Shown here: piece by piece, positions 55,168 through 62,933 of the stretch
Position numbering within the stretch: the first letter of the stretch is position 1
Layout of the letters: every line of letters starts with the position of its first letter
NCBI RefSeq assembly: GCF_000832125.1
Contig: NZ_JPRK01000013.1
Span: 186,001 to 250,000 of the forward strand
Length of the DNA stretch: 64,000 bases
From: Flavobacterium hibernum
GTDB taxonomy: Bacteria > Bacteroidota > Bacteroidia > Flavobacteriales > Flavobacteriaceae
Direction: 5' to 3'
Notes under the pieces: model-generated
The model's database searches: none
The model's input: the letters and a program-made list of their open reading frames with translations, nothing else
What the model was told of the DNA's origin: nothing
Made by a program: the position numbers and the translations under genes

Positions 55168-55280
55168 GACGCGGATAAAACGGATTTGCTATCGCAAAAA
55201 CGCTGATTTACACAGATTCTTTTTTGATTTCTATCTCTAAATCCGTTTTATCTGCGTTTTTGCGATAGCAAATCCGCGTC
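55168..55280. repeat. Inverted-repeat element E4
   Basis: GACGCGGAT pairs with ATCCGCGTC at the ends. Inside, GGATTTGCTATCGCAAAAAC pairs with its inverse near 55255-55276. The stem is long and much more GC-rich than nearby DNA. It lies between the porin and M17-like genes and could modulate read-through. Confidence 0.7.
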
Positions 55281-55306
55281 ATCAGTGTTCAAATTTATTT
55301 GTATTA

Positions 55307-56707
55307 TTAAAATTTAAATCCAAGTCGGGCATTAAAGAAAACACCGTCTTTAGAGTTTGGAATAATGTCGTCGATAAATGCACCGGTTTTAAAATATTGA
55401 ATTCCGCTTACGACCGAAATAAATTTGTTTACGCTATAGGTAAAATTGGCAAGATAAGCGGTCCCGATATATCGTTCTGTTGAGGCACTTCCCGGAAGAT
55501 TTAGCGAACCGCTTGGTCTGTAAACACCGTCTTGCAGTGAATATCTCCAGTTAAAAACCACATCGACCTGCATCTTTAGCTGAGGCAATAAATCCATCGT
55601 GGCGTAGGGATGAATGTCGATAAGGTTTACTGGGCCAATTTGCGGACTGAAACCAAAATATCCTCCTTTTGGATATAATGGGTTGAATGTTTGCAGGCTT
55701 CCGTCGCCATCTTTTTTATCTCCTGAGATATAATCGTTTCGCAGGTTTATTGTGGGTTTAAACTTTACGTTTTCAAACATATAACCAATATCGATAGATC
55801 CTGTCCAAGCGTTAATATTTCCCGTTCCAAAAGTTCCAAATTGGTAGGCTGCTTCGAGATTATAAATAAAACCGCCGCCGTATTTCCAAAATCTTGTACC
55901 AATAGTGTGTCGTTTTTCGGGAGCAATTCCTTCTTCAAAAAGTGATTCTTTTCTGTTGATTCCGAGATAATACAAATCCAGATTTCCTGCTTTTGGGAAT
56001 ATAATTTTTGAATATGCTCCCCAAAGATTGAGTTGTTTGGACATTTTATTATCAAAAACTCCTTTGTAAATAGTATCTGCCATCATCGCAAATCCGTCAA
56101 TAGAGAATCGGGCAGAGGAGTACATTATTTTTCCTCCTGTAAAATAAAGTCTGGCATTTGGACCTTCTCTCACTGATATTAATCTTCCTGAACCGTAATC
56201 GAGTTCTTGTCTTCCGGCGCGAATGGTTAGTTTTTTATCTTTTTTCTGATATAGATTTACATCTAAAAACAGATTCTGAACATTGAGCTGATCTTCGTCA
56301 ATACCACGTGGGCCATTGATGCGTCCGTCTTGCAAAGCACTTCGCAATTGTGCAAATACTCTAAAGGTTTTTCCTAAATGAACATCGGCATGAAGATCGT
56401 AACGCTGTAATAAAAAGTTGTTGTGACCAATATTCAATCTTCCCCAATCTTCATTGTTGAAATCGACATATTCATATCGGGCTTCGCCTCCAAGAGACAT
56501 ATAAAAATCTTTCTGTTGGTTTAACGGAATGAATTTTAGATTCTCATAAAAGTTTCTGCTTGAATCTTTAAGAAATTCGTAGTTTTCATCATATCGCAAA
56601 AGTTTAAAACTTTGTGCAGATGCTGCGCTTCCTATTAAAAGAAAACACATCAAGATGATTTTGAAGTTCTTGTTTTTTGACAATATGGATTTTGATGATT
56701 CCAACAT
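55307..56707 (-). CDS. Alginate-export-type outer-membrane porin
   Basis: 466 residues with a signal peptide (ending near SAAS-AQS) and strand-rich mature sequence ending in LGFKF. Phrases such as GGEARYEYVDFNNEDWG, RAGRQELDYGSGRLISVREGPN and NAWTGSIDIGYMF fit the Alginate_exp barrel family. No alginate biosynthesis or lyase gene is nearby, so here it may be a general porin for small acids or aromatics used by the neighbouring enzymes. Confidence 0.75.
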   Translation of the reverse strand: MLESSKSILSKNKNFKIILMCFLLIGSAASAQSFKLLRYDENYEFLKDSSRNFYENLKFIPLNQQKDFYMSLGGEARYEYVDFNNEDWGRLNIGHNNFLLQRYDLHADVHLGKTFRVFAQLRSALQDGRINGPRGIDEDQLNVQNLFLDVNLYQKKDKKLTIRAGRQELDYGSGRLISVREGPNARLYFTGGKIMYSSARFSIDGFAMMADTIYKGVFDNKMSKQLNLWGAYSKIIFPKAGNLDLYYLGINRKESLFEEGIAPEKRHTIGTRFWKYGGGFIYNLEAAYQFGTFGTGNINAWTGSIDIGYMFENVKFKPTINLRNDYISGDKKDGDGSLQTFNPLYPKGGYFGFSPQIGPVNLIDIHPYATMDLLPQLKMQVDVVFNWRYSLQDGVYRPSGSLNLPGSASTERYIGTAYLANFTYSVNKFISVVSGIQYFKTGAFIDDIIPNSKDGVFFNARLGFKF

Positions 56708-56758
56708 AATGAAGTGTGAGAGGGTTTTGTTTTATTTTAATTTTTAGGTCGAAATGAA

Positions 56759-57391
56759 TTAGTGTTTCAACATGTTGTGTGCATAATGAATTCCTAAACC
56801 GTAAGAACCACCGTGTTTTTTCATTAAATTAGTTACCGGAACATAGGTTTCCTGACGTGCCCAGTCTCTTTGTAATTCTAATAAATATTGGATAGAAGTG
56901 ATAGGTTGTGCACCAACTTGTATCATTCTTTGTATGGCGCGTTCGTGAGCTTCGGTGCTTACATCTCCGCAGGCATCTGTAATTACGTAAACTTCGTAAC
57001 CTTCTTCAATTGCAGATAAAGCTGGCCCAACAATGCAAACTCCTGTCCATAATCCGGCAAGAACTAATTTTTGCTTTTTTGTTCCGGTAATTGCTTTATA
57101 AGCGTTTTCATCTTCCCAAGTATTCATTGTAGTACGATCGATATATCCTGAGGTTGCGATTGGATAATATTCTTCGATTTCCGGAAAAACCGGACCTGCA
57201 AAACTTTCTTCAAAAACTGTTGTTACGATTGTTGGCACATTAAAAATTTTTGATGCACCGCAAATAATGGCAACATTGTTACGTAATTCGCTCAAAGCAA
57301 TGCTTGTTGTAGCAAATGCCATTTGTCCTTCAAAGTCAATTAATACTAATGCGTGATTATCTGGTGATAATAAGTTTACTGATGGTTTCAT
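56759..57391 (-). CDS. YcaC-like isochorismatase-family hydrolase
   Basis: 210 residues. The catalytic triad is visible: Asp in LIDFEGQMAFA, Lys in TGTKKQKLVLAGL and Cys in GVCIVGPAL near residue 118. YcaC-type proteins are octameric hydrolases of unknown substrate that respond to stress. First gene of the operon that runs to the DoxX gene. A sigma-54-like promoter (57421-57437) and a palindrome (57490-57505) lie upstream. Confidence 0.85.
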   Translation of the reverse strand: MKPSVNLLSPDNHALVLIDFEGQMAFATTSIALSELRNNVAIICGASKIFNVPTIVTTVFEESFAGPVFPEIEEYYPIATSGYIDRTTMNTWEDENAYKAITGTKKQKLVLAGLWTGVCIVGPALSAIEEGYEVYVITDACGDVSTEAHERAIQRMIQVGAQPITSIQYLLELQRDWARQETYVPVTNLMKKHGGSYGLGIHYAHNMLKH

Positions 57392-57420
57392 AGATTATTT
57401 ATTTTAATAGTTTTAGTTAA

Positions 57421-57437
57421 GCCAACAAAATGCCAAA
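57421..57437 (-). promoter_or_regulatory. Candidate sigma-54 promoter for the isochorismatase operon
   Basis: Read on the minus strand the segment is TTTGGCATTTTGTTGGC: a -24 GG and a -12 GC exactly 12 nt apart, with TGGCA and TTGGC close to TGGCAc and TTGC. The start codon is 30 bp downstream. Two sigma-54 activator genes lie within 15 kb. A match by eye only. Confidence 0.45.
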
Positions 57438-57489
57438 CTAGTAATGTGTTGTTATGATGGTAATTGTGATTTTTGGCGATAATTTTATC

Positions 57490-57505
57490 TTACGATATTT
57501 CGTAA
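57490..57505. promoter_or_regulatory. Palindrome TTACGATATTTCGTAA
   Basis: A 16-bp palindrome with one central mismatch pair, 53 bp upstream of the -24 element. Shares the ACGATATWTCGT core with 43107-43120 and 59046-59063. The spacing would suit an enhancer-binding protein. Confidence 0.5.
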
Positions 57506-57530
57506 TTTTATTATTGCGTTATGAAAATCA

Positions 57531-57851
57531 TTATAAATGTGTAGAAAGCTTTTTAATCATTTCTGTCGAAACAGCATCAGCATAAATTCCAAATGCGCTG
57601 GTTAAGACTCCTTTTAGATTATAGATTTCAGAAACAATTCCGTATACAATATCTTCATCTCCGGGATCTGTATCTCCTTCAAAACGAAACAGATATTCGA
57701 TTTTAAATTCTTCGGGAGACATAGTTTGTGTGTTATTATTATAGCGAATGCAGTTTTCGTCAAGGTTAAAGTTTTCTGTAAAACCTTGTAGATTTAGCCA
57801 TTGTAAAGCTTCGGTAACGGTATCAAAAGCTGGCTGTTGGAAAGTGCTCAT
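57531..57851 (-). CDS. Small acidic conserved protein (106 aa)
   Basis: 106 residues, acidic, no signal peptide. The pattern TVTEALQWLNLQGFTENFNLDENCIRYNN ... DEDIVYGI is that of a small Bacteroidota family often labelled phosphoribosylpyrophosphate synthetase in databases. It has none of the PRPP-synthetase motifs, so that label looks unfounded. Function unknown. It lies between the hydrolase copy 2 gene and the isochorismatase operon. Confidence 0.65.
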   Translation of the reverse strand: MSTFQQPAFDTVTEALQWLNLQGFTENFNLDENCIRYNNNTQTMSPEEFKIEYLFRFEGDTDPGDEDIVYGIVSEIYNLKGVLTSAFGIYADAVSTEMIKKLSTHL

Positions 57852-57864
57852 AGTTAGAAAATTT

Positions 57865-57902
57865 AAAACTGCCTTTAAAAGAAAACCTTTGCAGGCAGTT
57901 TT
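57865..57902 (-). terminator. Terminator downstream of hydrolase copy 2
   Basis: AAAACTGCCT (57865-57874) pairs perfectly with AGGCAGTTTT (57893-57902) around an 18-nt loop. It can terminate the minus-strand hydrolase transcript before the small gene at 57851. Confidence 0.7.
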
Positions 57903-57925
57903 GATTGATTTTAGAGTTTGTCTAA

Positions 57926-58744
57926 TTATGCTTTAATAAAAGCCAAAATGTCTTTATTGATTGTTTCTGCCTCTGTTGTTGGCATACCGTGAGGAAATCC
58001 AGGATACGAAATTAGTTTTCCGTTTTTCAATAATGCAGCAGCTCTTGGTGCTTGTCCGTAAGGAACAATTTGATCGTCTTCTCCGTGCAAAACAAGAACC
58101 GGAATGTCTAAACTTTTAAGATCTTCTGTAAAATCTGATTCAGAGAAAGCTTTAATCCCGTCATGATGTGCCAATACAGAACCCATCATTCCCTGACGCC
58201 ACCAGTTGTGTTTAATTCCTTCGTGAACTGTTGTTCCTTCGCGGTTCCATCCGTAAAACGGAATTGGGAAATCGTAGAAATATTGTGCTCTGTTAAATGC
58301 TGTTCCTTCTCTTATTTCGTCAAAAACAGACAATGGAACTCCTTCCGGATTTGATTCGTTTTGAATCATGATTGGTGTAACAGCGCTAATAATAACTGCT
58401 TTTGCAACACGTCCTTTTCCGTATTTTGCTGCGTAGCGTATTACTTCGCCACCACCAGTTGAGTGACCTACGTGAATGGCATCTTTTAAATCAAGCGCAG
58501 CAGTTAATTCAGCGATATCTGATGCGTAGGTTTCCATGTTATTTCCTTCAGAAGTTTGACTAGAACGACCATGTCCGCGGCGGTCATGAGCAATAACTCT
58601 ATAACCTTGTTTTAGAAAGAACATCATTTGTGCATCCCAATCATCGCTTGATAAAGGCCATCCATGGTGAAAAACAACAGGTTGTCCTGTTCCCCAATCT
58701 TTGTAAAAAATCTCTGTTCCGTCTTGTGTTTTAAATGTGCTCAT
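57926..58744 (-). CDS. Alpha/beta hydrolase, non-haem chloroperoxidase-like (copy 2)
   Basis: 272 residues with the same triad as copy 1 at 30919: GHSTGGG, GEDDQIVPY and FPHGMP. By eye about 87% identical, with changes concentrated at residues 60-70 and 125-175. It has its own promoter region and terminator, in contrast with copy 1 at the end of an operon. The two copies probably arose by duplication and are under different control. Confidence 0.85.
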   Translation of the reverse strand: MSTFKTQDGTEIFYKDWGTGQPVVFHHGWPLSSDDWDAQMMFFLKQGYRVIAHDRRGHGRSSQTSEGNNMETYASDIAELTAALDLKDAIHVGHSTGGGEVIRYAAKYGKGRVAKAVIISAVTPIMIQNESNPEGVPLSVFDEIREGTAFNRAQYFYDFPIPFYGWNREGTTVHEGIKHNWWRQGMMGSVLAHHDGIKAFSESDFTEDLKSLDIPVLVLHGEDDQIVPYGQAPRAAALLKNGKLISYPGFPHGMPTTEAETINKDILAFIKA

Positions 58745-58877
58745 TTTGTTATGGTTTTAGATTATTAAATTATTTGTATAATTGTTAAAATTCAAATGAT
58801 AATTAATTGTAATTTTATTTTTATTGATGTTGTTTTATTTCTTTGACAAACTTACAGCAGTTTCGAAAGTCTGTTGG

Positions 58878-58895
58878 TTAACCTAGATTAAGAAA
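58878..58895. promoter_or_regulatory. Motif TTAACCTAGATTAAGAAA, copy 2
   Basis: An exact 18-bp match to 42781-42798, 134 bp upstream of hydrolase copy 2. The flanking bases TTGRTTAACC also agree. Confidence 0.55.
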
Positions 58896-59045
58896 AAAAA
58901 ATATTGTATTTTTTATTTCTATTTATAGTTCTATCGTTTTGCATCGTTTTAATAATTTGTGATGCAACTGAATTTTCAAACAATATGCCTAAAGGTATAA
59001 CTTATTGTTTAACAATATGTTATGTGTTTATGAAGTATGATTTTA

Positions 59046-59063
59046 TTCACGATATATCGTGAA
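59046..59063. promoter_or_regulatory. Palindrome TTCACGATATATCGTGAA
   Basis: A perfect 18-bp palindrome, the longest of the three ACGATATWTCGT sites in the window. About 300 bp from the hydrolase start and 345 bp from the receptor start. Confidence 0.5.
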
Positions 59064-59227
59064 ATTATTAAGCAGGGTATTCGATTTTAGTACAAAATTT
59101 AAATTTCACGTAGATAAAATGTATTTATTAAGTATTTATACGTATTATTGTAATTTTTAAAACTAAGTATTTATTAACTCGCGATTATTTTAAAGTAAAC
59201 ATTTTCATGATTCTAATTTTTCTGATT

Positions 59228-59241
59228 ATGATTTAGATCAT
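59228..59241. promoter_or_regulatory. CRP/FNR-like dyad ATGAT-TTAG-ATCAT
   Basis: A perfect 5+5 dyad with a 4-nt spacer, similar in form to FNR-type sites (TTGAT-N4-ATCAA). It is 167 bp upstream of the receptor start. Assignment to a CRP/FNR-family factor is tentative. Confidence 0.35.
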
Positions 59242-59365
59242 ATTTTGTAGTTTTAAAAAGAACTTATTTTGCTAAAGGTTTAAACTGTCAAAGTGTTTAC
59301 GTCTTAGAAATCAACTGTATTTAAGAAAAAAAAGAGCAATTAACTAAACCATTTTTTTTTAACCG

Positions 59366-59391
59366 TCAGTATTCATTTAAAAACATACTGA
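59366..59391 (+). promoter_or_regulatory. Dyad TCAGTAT/ATACTGA next to the receptor start
   Basis: A 7-bp perfect inverted repeat with a 12-nt loop that ends 17 nt before the start codon. It could be an operator or an mRNA hairpin that limits ribosome access. Confidence 0.35.
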
Positions 59392-59407
59392 AAACATCGT
59401 AAAATTT

Positions 59408-61405
59408 ATGAAACTAAAATGTATAGCATTTATGCTTTTTCCGCTTATTGGTTTTTGTCAGCAGAATAATTCAATACCGACAGATTCTGTAAAAACATCA
59501 AATATTTTTATGTTGGGAGAAGTTATCGTAACTCAGCATCAAAATAAGGATACATTAAACAGAGTAACTTCTAAAACAATGGAGGCTCAGAATAAAATCG
59601 ATGTTTCGAGAGCATTAAATATGCTTCCTGGCGTTACTTTAACAGCTTCCGGACCAAGAAACGAATCTATGGTTTCGATTAGAGGTTTTGATTTGAGACA
59701 GGTTCCTGTTTATATGGATGGAATTCCGGTTTATGTTCCTTATGATGGTTATGTGGATTTAGCACGATTTACGACTTTTGATCTTGCTGCAATTGATGTT
59801 TCAAAAGGTTTTTCGTCTGTGCTTTATGGACCAAACTCTTTGGGCGGAGCAATTAATTTGATATCCAGAAAACCTTCAAAGAAATTAGAATACGATGGTT
59901 CACTGGGAATGATTAACTCAAACGGTTATAGAGGAAACGTTAATGTTGGTTCTAATTTGGGGCAATTTTATGTTCAGGGTGGATTTTCTTATTTAGATCG
60001 AAATTCAACCAGAATGTCTTCCAATTTTGTTCCGATGAAAAATGAAGATGGAGGAGAAAGAGATAATTCGTACCGAACAGATCAAAAGATAAGTTTTAAA
60101 ATAGGATGGACTCCTAATAAAAAAAGTGAATATGCATTGGGTTATATCAACCAAAAAGGCGAAAAAGGAAATCCGGTATATGCAGGAAGTGATACCAAAA
60201 ACTCATTATTGGTGAACCCTCGTTTTTGGCAATGGCCGGTTTGGAATAAAGAGAGTTATTACTTTATTTCTAATTCTAATTTGGATACAAAAAACAGTCT
60301 AAAAACCAGAATTTACTACGATAAGTTTAAAAATACTTTGAATAGTTACGATGACAATACGTATTCGAAAATGACTAAAGGTTACGCTTTTCAGAGTCTT
60401 TATGATGATTATACTTTTGGTGGAAATGTCGAATACAACACGCAGATTATTCCAAAAAATGATTTCAAATTTGCTGTACATTTTAAAGAAGATGTTCATC
60501 GCGAGCATAATCTTGGAGAACCAGTACGCCATTTTATTGACAATACTGTATTGATAGGAATTGAAGATGTCTATAAAGTTTCGAATAAATTTACGGTAAT
60601 TCCGGGTTTGAGTTACAACATTCGAAAAAACATCGAAGCGCAGGATTATAATAGTACTACAAAAGTAATTTCAGATTATCCAAGCGCGGATGCAAGTGAT
60701 GCGTATAATGCGCAAATAGGTCTTTTTTATCAATTGAATCAAGATCAAAAGTTGGGCGCTACGGTTTCGCAGAAAACGAGATTTGCTACTATCAAAGACC
60801 GTTATTCGTATAGAATGGGAACGGCGATTCCAAATCCTGATTTAAAACCCGAAACTGCTTTAAATTATGAAGTAAATTATACGAGTAAGTTTTTTGATAA
60901 ACTGACTTTTCAAACTGCGTTGTTTTATAGCAAACTTACTGATGCGATTTTGAGCGTAAGCAATGTTCAGCCTGGAAAAGCGCAAATGCAGAATTTTGGT
61001 AAAGCCGATTATAAAGGAATTGAGGCTCAGGCGGCTTATTCTATTTTGAAAAATCTTTCACTGAATGTAAATTATACGTATATCGAAAGAAAAAATATTA
61101 CTAGTCCAAGCATTCATTTTACTGATGTTCCTAATACTAAAGTTATGGGAACTGTAGAATATGAACCGATTAAAATATTGAGATTAATCGCGAATGCCGA
61201 ATTTAATTCTTCAAGATTCAGCACGAGTTATGGTACAAGAGTTCCAGATTATACGCTTTTAAATTTGTATGCTTCGGGTAAAATATTAAAAAACTTTAGC
61301 CTTGATGCGGGATTAAATAATATATTCGACAGGAATTACAGTCTTGTAGAAGGCTTTCCTGAAGAAGGACGCAATTTTTTTGTAACGCTTCGTTTTTTTA
61401 ATTAA
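59408..61405 (+). CDS. TonB-dependent receptor next to cytochrome c peroxidase
   Basis: 665 residues with a signal peptide (ending near GFC-QQN), a probable TonB box (LGEVIVTQHQ, about residues 37-46), a plug (about 55-165; RALNMLPGVTLTASGP, VPVYMDGIPVYVP, LYGPNSLGGAINLISRKP) and a barrel ending in TLRFFN. Short for the family and without a carboxypeptidase-like domain, so of the siderophore/metal or cofactor type rather than SusC. The following genes encode a di-haem peroxidase and a sulfite-oxidase-fold protein, so haem, metal or an electron-transfer cofactor is a possible cargo. Confidence 0.85.
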   Translation: MKLKCIAFMLFPLIGFCQQNNSIPTDSVKTSNIFMLGEVIVTQHQNKDTLNRVTSKTMEAQNKIDVSRALNMLPGVTLTASGPRNESMVSIRGFDLRQVPVYMDGIPVYVPYDGYVDLARFTTFDLAAIDVSKGFSSVLYGPNSLGGAINLISRKPSKKLEYDGSLGMINSNGYRGNVNVGSNLGQFYVQGGFSYLDRNSTRMSSNFVPMKNEDGGERDNSYRTDQKISFKIGWTPNKKSEYALGYINQKGEKGNPVYAGSDTKNSLLVNPRFWQWPVWNKESYYFISNSNLDTKNSLKTRIYYDKFKNTLNSYDDNTYSKMTKGYAFQSLYDDYTFGGNVEYNTQIIPKNDFKFAVHFKEDVHREHNLGEPVRHFIDNTVLIGIEDVYKVSNKFTVIPGLSYNIRKNIEAQDYNSTTKVISDYPSADASDAYNAQIGLFYQLNQDQKLGATVSQKTRFATIKDRYSYRMGTAIPNPDLKPETALNYEVNYTSKFFDKLTFQTALFYSKLTDAILSVSNVQPGKAQMQNFGKADYKGIEAQAAYSILKNLSLNVNYTYIERKNITSPSIHFTDVPNTKVMGTVEYEPIKILRLIANAEFNSSRFSTSYGTRVPDYTLLNLYASGKILKNFSLDAGLNNIFDRNYSLVEGFPEEGRNFFVTLRFFN

Positions 61406-61441
61406 TTTTTGATTCTAAAATGTGATTGGGTAAAGAAAATT

Positions 61442-61578
61442 AAACACATAGAAACATAGTTTTTTGCGCAATAAAGAATACAAAAGAGAAATATATTTCT
61501 CGAACATAGTTACTATGTGTATTTAAAATAAGTGAAACGCCTTTTTTGAGAATACAAAGTCTATGTCTCTATGTGTTT
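61442..61578. repeat. Dispersed inverted-repeat element, copy R4
   Basis: About 137 bp from AAACACATAGAAACATAG to CTATGTGTTT. The interior GTGAAACGCCTTTTTTGAG shows it is inverted relative to R1-R3. Confidence 0.85.
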
Positions 61579-61608
61579 AAAAAAAACACTCAAAGGGTAA
61601 AGAAAATT

Positions 61609-61744
61609 AAACACATAGAAACATAGTTTTTTGCGCAATTAAGAATATAAAAGAGAAATATATTTCTCGCACATAGTTACTATGTGTATTTAAAATAAGT
61701 GAAACGCCTTTTTTGAGAATACAAATCTATGTCTCTATGTGTTT
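61609..61744. repeat. Dispersed inverted-repeat element, copy R5
   Basis: About 136 bp, nearly identical to R4 and in the same orientation; unit step is 167 bp including the flank. It is a direct tandem duplication. Confidence 0.85.
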
Positions 61745-61765
61745 AAAAAAATCACTCAACGGATT

Positions 61766-62884
61766 ATGAAAAGTATAATAATGCAAATAGAATCTCATTA
61801 TAAAAAATTTACGCTTTTATTAGTGTTTGTGGCTGCTCTTATATTAGTAGCGGCTACTAACGCAGATCCGGTTTATACGGATCCTTATAAATTGGAATAT
61901 CCGGATTATTTTGGAAACAGAATTAGTATTCCGGACCATAACCCAACAACTAAACAAGGGGTTTATTTGGGCAGAATGTTGTTTTATGAAACGAAATTAT
62001 CGTCGAGTAAAACAATTTCCTGTGCGAGTTGTCATCAGCAAAAATTGGCATTTACGGATGGAAAAGCATTTAGTTCCGGAATTAATAATGTACCTACAAA
62101 ACGGAACTCGATGTCGCTGGCAAACCTGCTTTGGGTGAGAAACTTTTTTTGGGATGGTCGAGCCAAAGGTTTAGAAGCTCAAGCCATCATACCGCTTAAT
62201 GATGCGCACGAAATGGGTGCTTATTTGGACAAAGCAGTTAAAGATCTTCAAAAAACAAAAAATTATCCTGCTCTTTTTAATGATGCCTTTGGAAGTCCAG
62301 ACGTCACAAAAGATCGTATTGCAATGGCAATTGCCCAATTTGAGCGAACTTTAATTTCGGCAAATTCTCCTTATGACAAGTATTTACGTGGAGAATATAA
62401 ACCAACAGCTGCTGAATTAAACGGAATGGAAATGTTTATGAATTCGGCAGAAGCAAACAAAAATATTAGAGGTGCTAGCTGTGCGCAGTGTCACGGTACG
62501 CCAAAGATTTATATGGAATTATTTCATAACAATGGTCTGGACAGTATTCCGAAGGATTTAGGGAGAGAATCGCTTACCGGAATGGCAAATGACCGCGGAC
62601 GTTTTAGAGTTGTAACGCTTCGTAATATCGAACTTACGGCTCCTTATATGCACGATGGAAGATTTAAAAATCTTGAGGAAGTTTTAGATCATTATAATGA
62701 ACATATCATGCCTAGCAAGTCTTTAAGTGTAACTTTACAAAACAGACCAAACGATGTAGATGGGAAAAGTCTAGGCTTGACGGCAACCGAAAAAGCAAAT
62801 ATTATAAGTTTCCTAAAGATGCTTACAGATTCTACTTTTGTAAATAATCCTAAGTTTTCGAATCCGCATATCAAACAGAAATAA
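61766..62884 (+). CDS. Di-haem cytochrome c peroxidase (MauG/CcpA family)
   Basis: 372 residues from the ATG at 61766; the frame is open to 61739, but that part lies in repeat R5. A signal peptide or anchor (about 12-35) precedes two haem-binding motifs, CASCH near residue 85 and CAQCH near 235. APYMHDGRF near 305 provides the distal Met-type ligand region. It is periplasmic. It reduces hydrogen peroxide with electrons from cytochromes, or oxidises a protein or small molecule as in MauG. It lies between a TonB receptor and a sulfite-oxidase-fold gene. Confidence 0.9.
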   Translation: MKSIIMQIESHYKKFTLLLVFVAALILVAATNADPVYTDPYKLEYPDYFGNRISIPDHNPTTKQGVYLGRMLFYETKLSSSKTISCASCHQQKLAFTDGKAFSSGINNVPTKRNSMSLANLLWVRNFFWDGRAKGLEAQAIIPLNDAHEMGAYLDKAVKDLQKTKNYPALFNDAFGSPDVTKDRIAMAIAQFERTLISANSPYDKYLRGEYKPTAAELNGMEMFMNSAEANKNIRGASCAQCHGTPKIYMELFHNNGLDSIPKDLGRESLTGMANDRGRFRVVTLRNIELTAPYMHDGRFKNLEEVLDHYNEHIMPSKSLSVTLQNRPNDVDGKSLGLTATEKANIISFLKMLTDSTFVNNPKFSNPHIKQK

Positions 62885-62933
62885 AAGGTAAGCCATTATA
62901 TTATTATCCATTTTTAAACCAAATTTTTAAAAA

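Larger units (their letters stand above)
58745..59407. other. Divergent control region rich in dyads, no gene
   Basis: A 663-bp AT-rich region between the minus-strand hydrolase and plus-strand receptor genes. It holds the TTAACCTAGATTAAGAAA motif (58878-58895), the palindrome TTCACGATATATCGTGAA (59046-59063), a CRP/FNR-like dyad (59228-59241) and a hairpin next to the receptor start (59366-59391). No coding sequence is convincing. Confidence 0.6.
61406..61765. other. Intergenic region filled by two tandem repeat elements
   Basis: No gene. Elements R4 (61442-61578) and R5 (61609-61744) occupy most of it, separated by a copy of the flank (GGGTAAAGAAAATT). The peroxidase start codon is 22 bp after R5. 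Confidence 0.8.

Noticed and set aside
57531..57851. Phosphoribosylpyrophosphate synthetase assignment
   Set aside because: The protein is only 106 residues and has none of the PRPP-binding or catalytic motifs. The database-style label is not supported.
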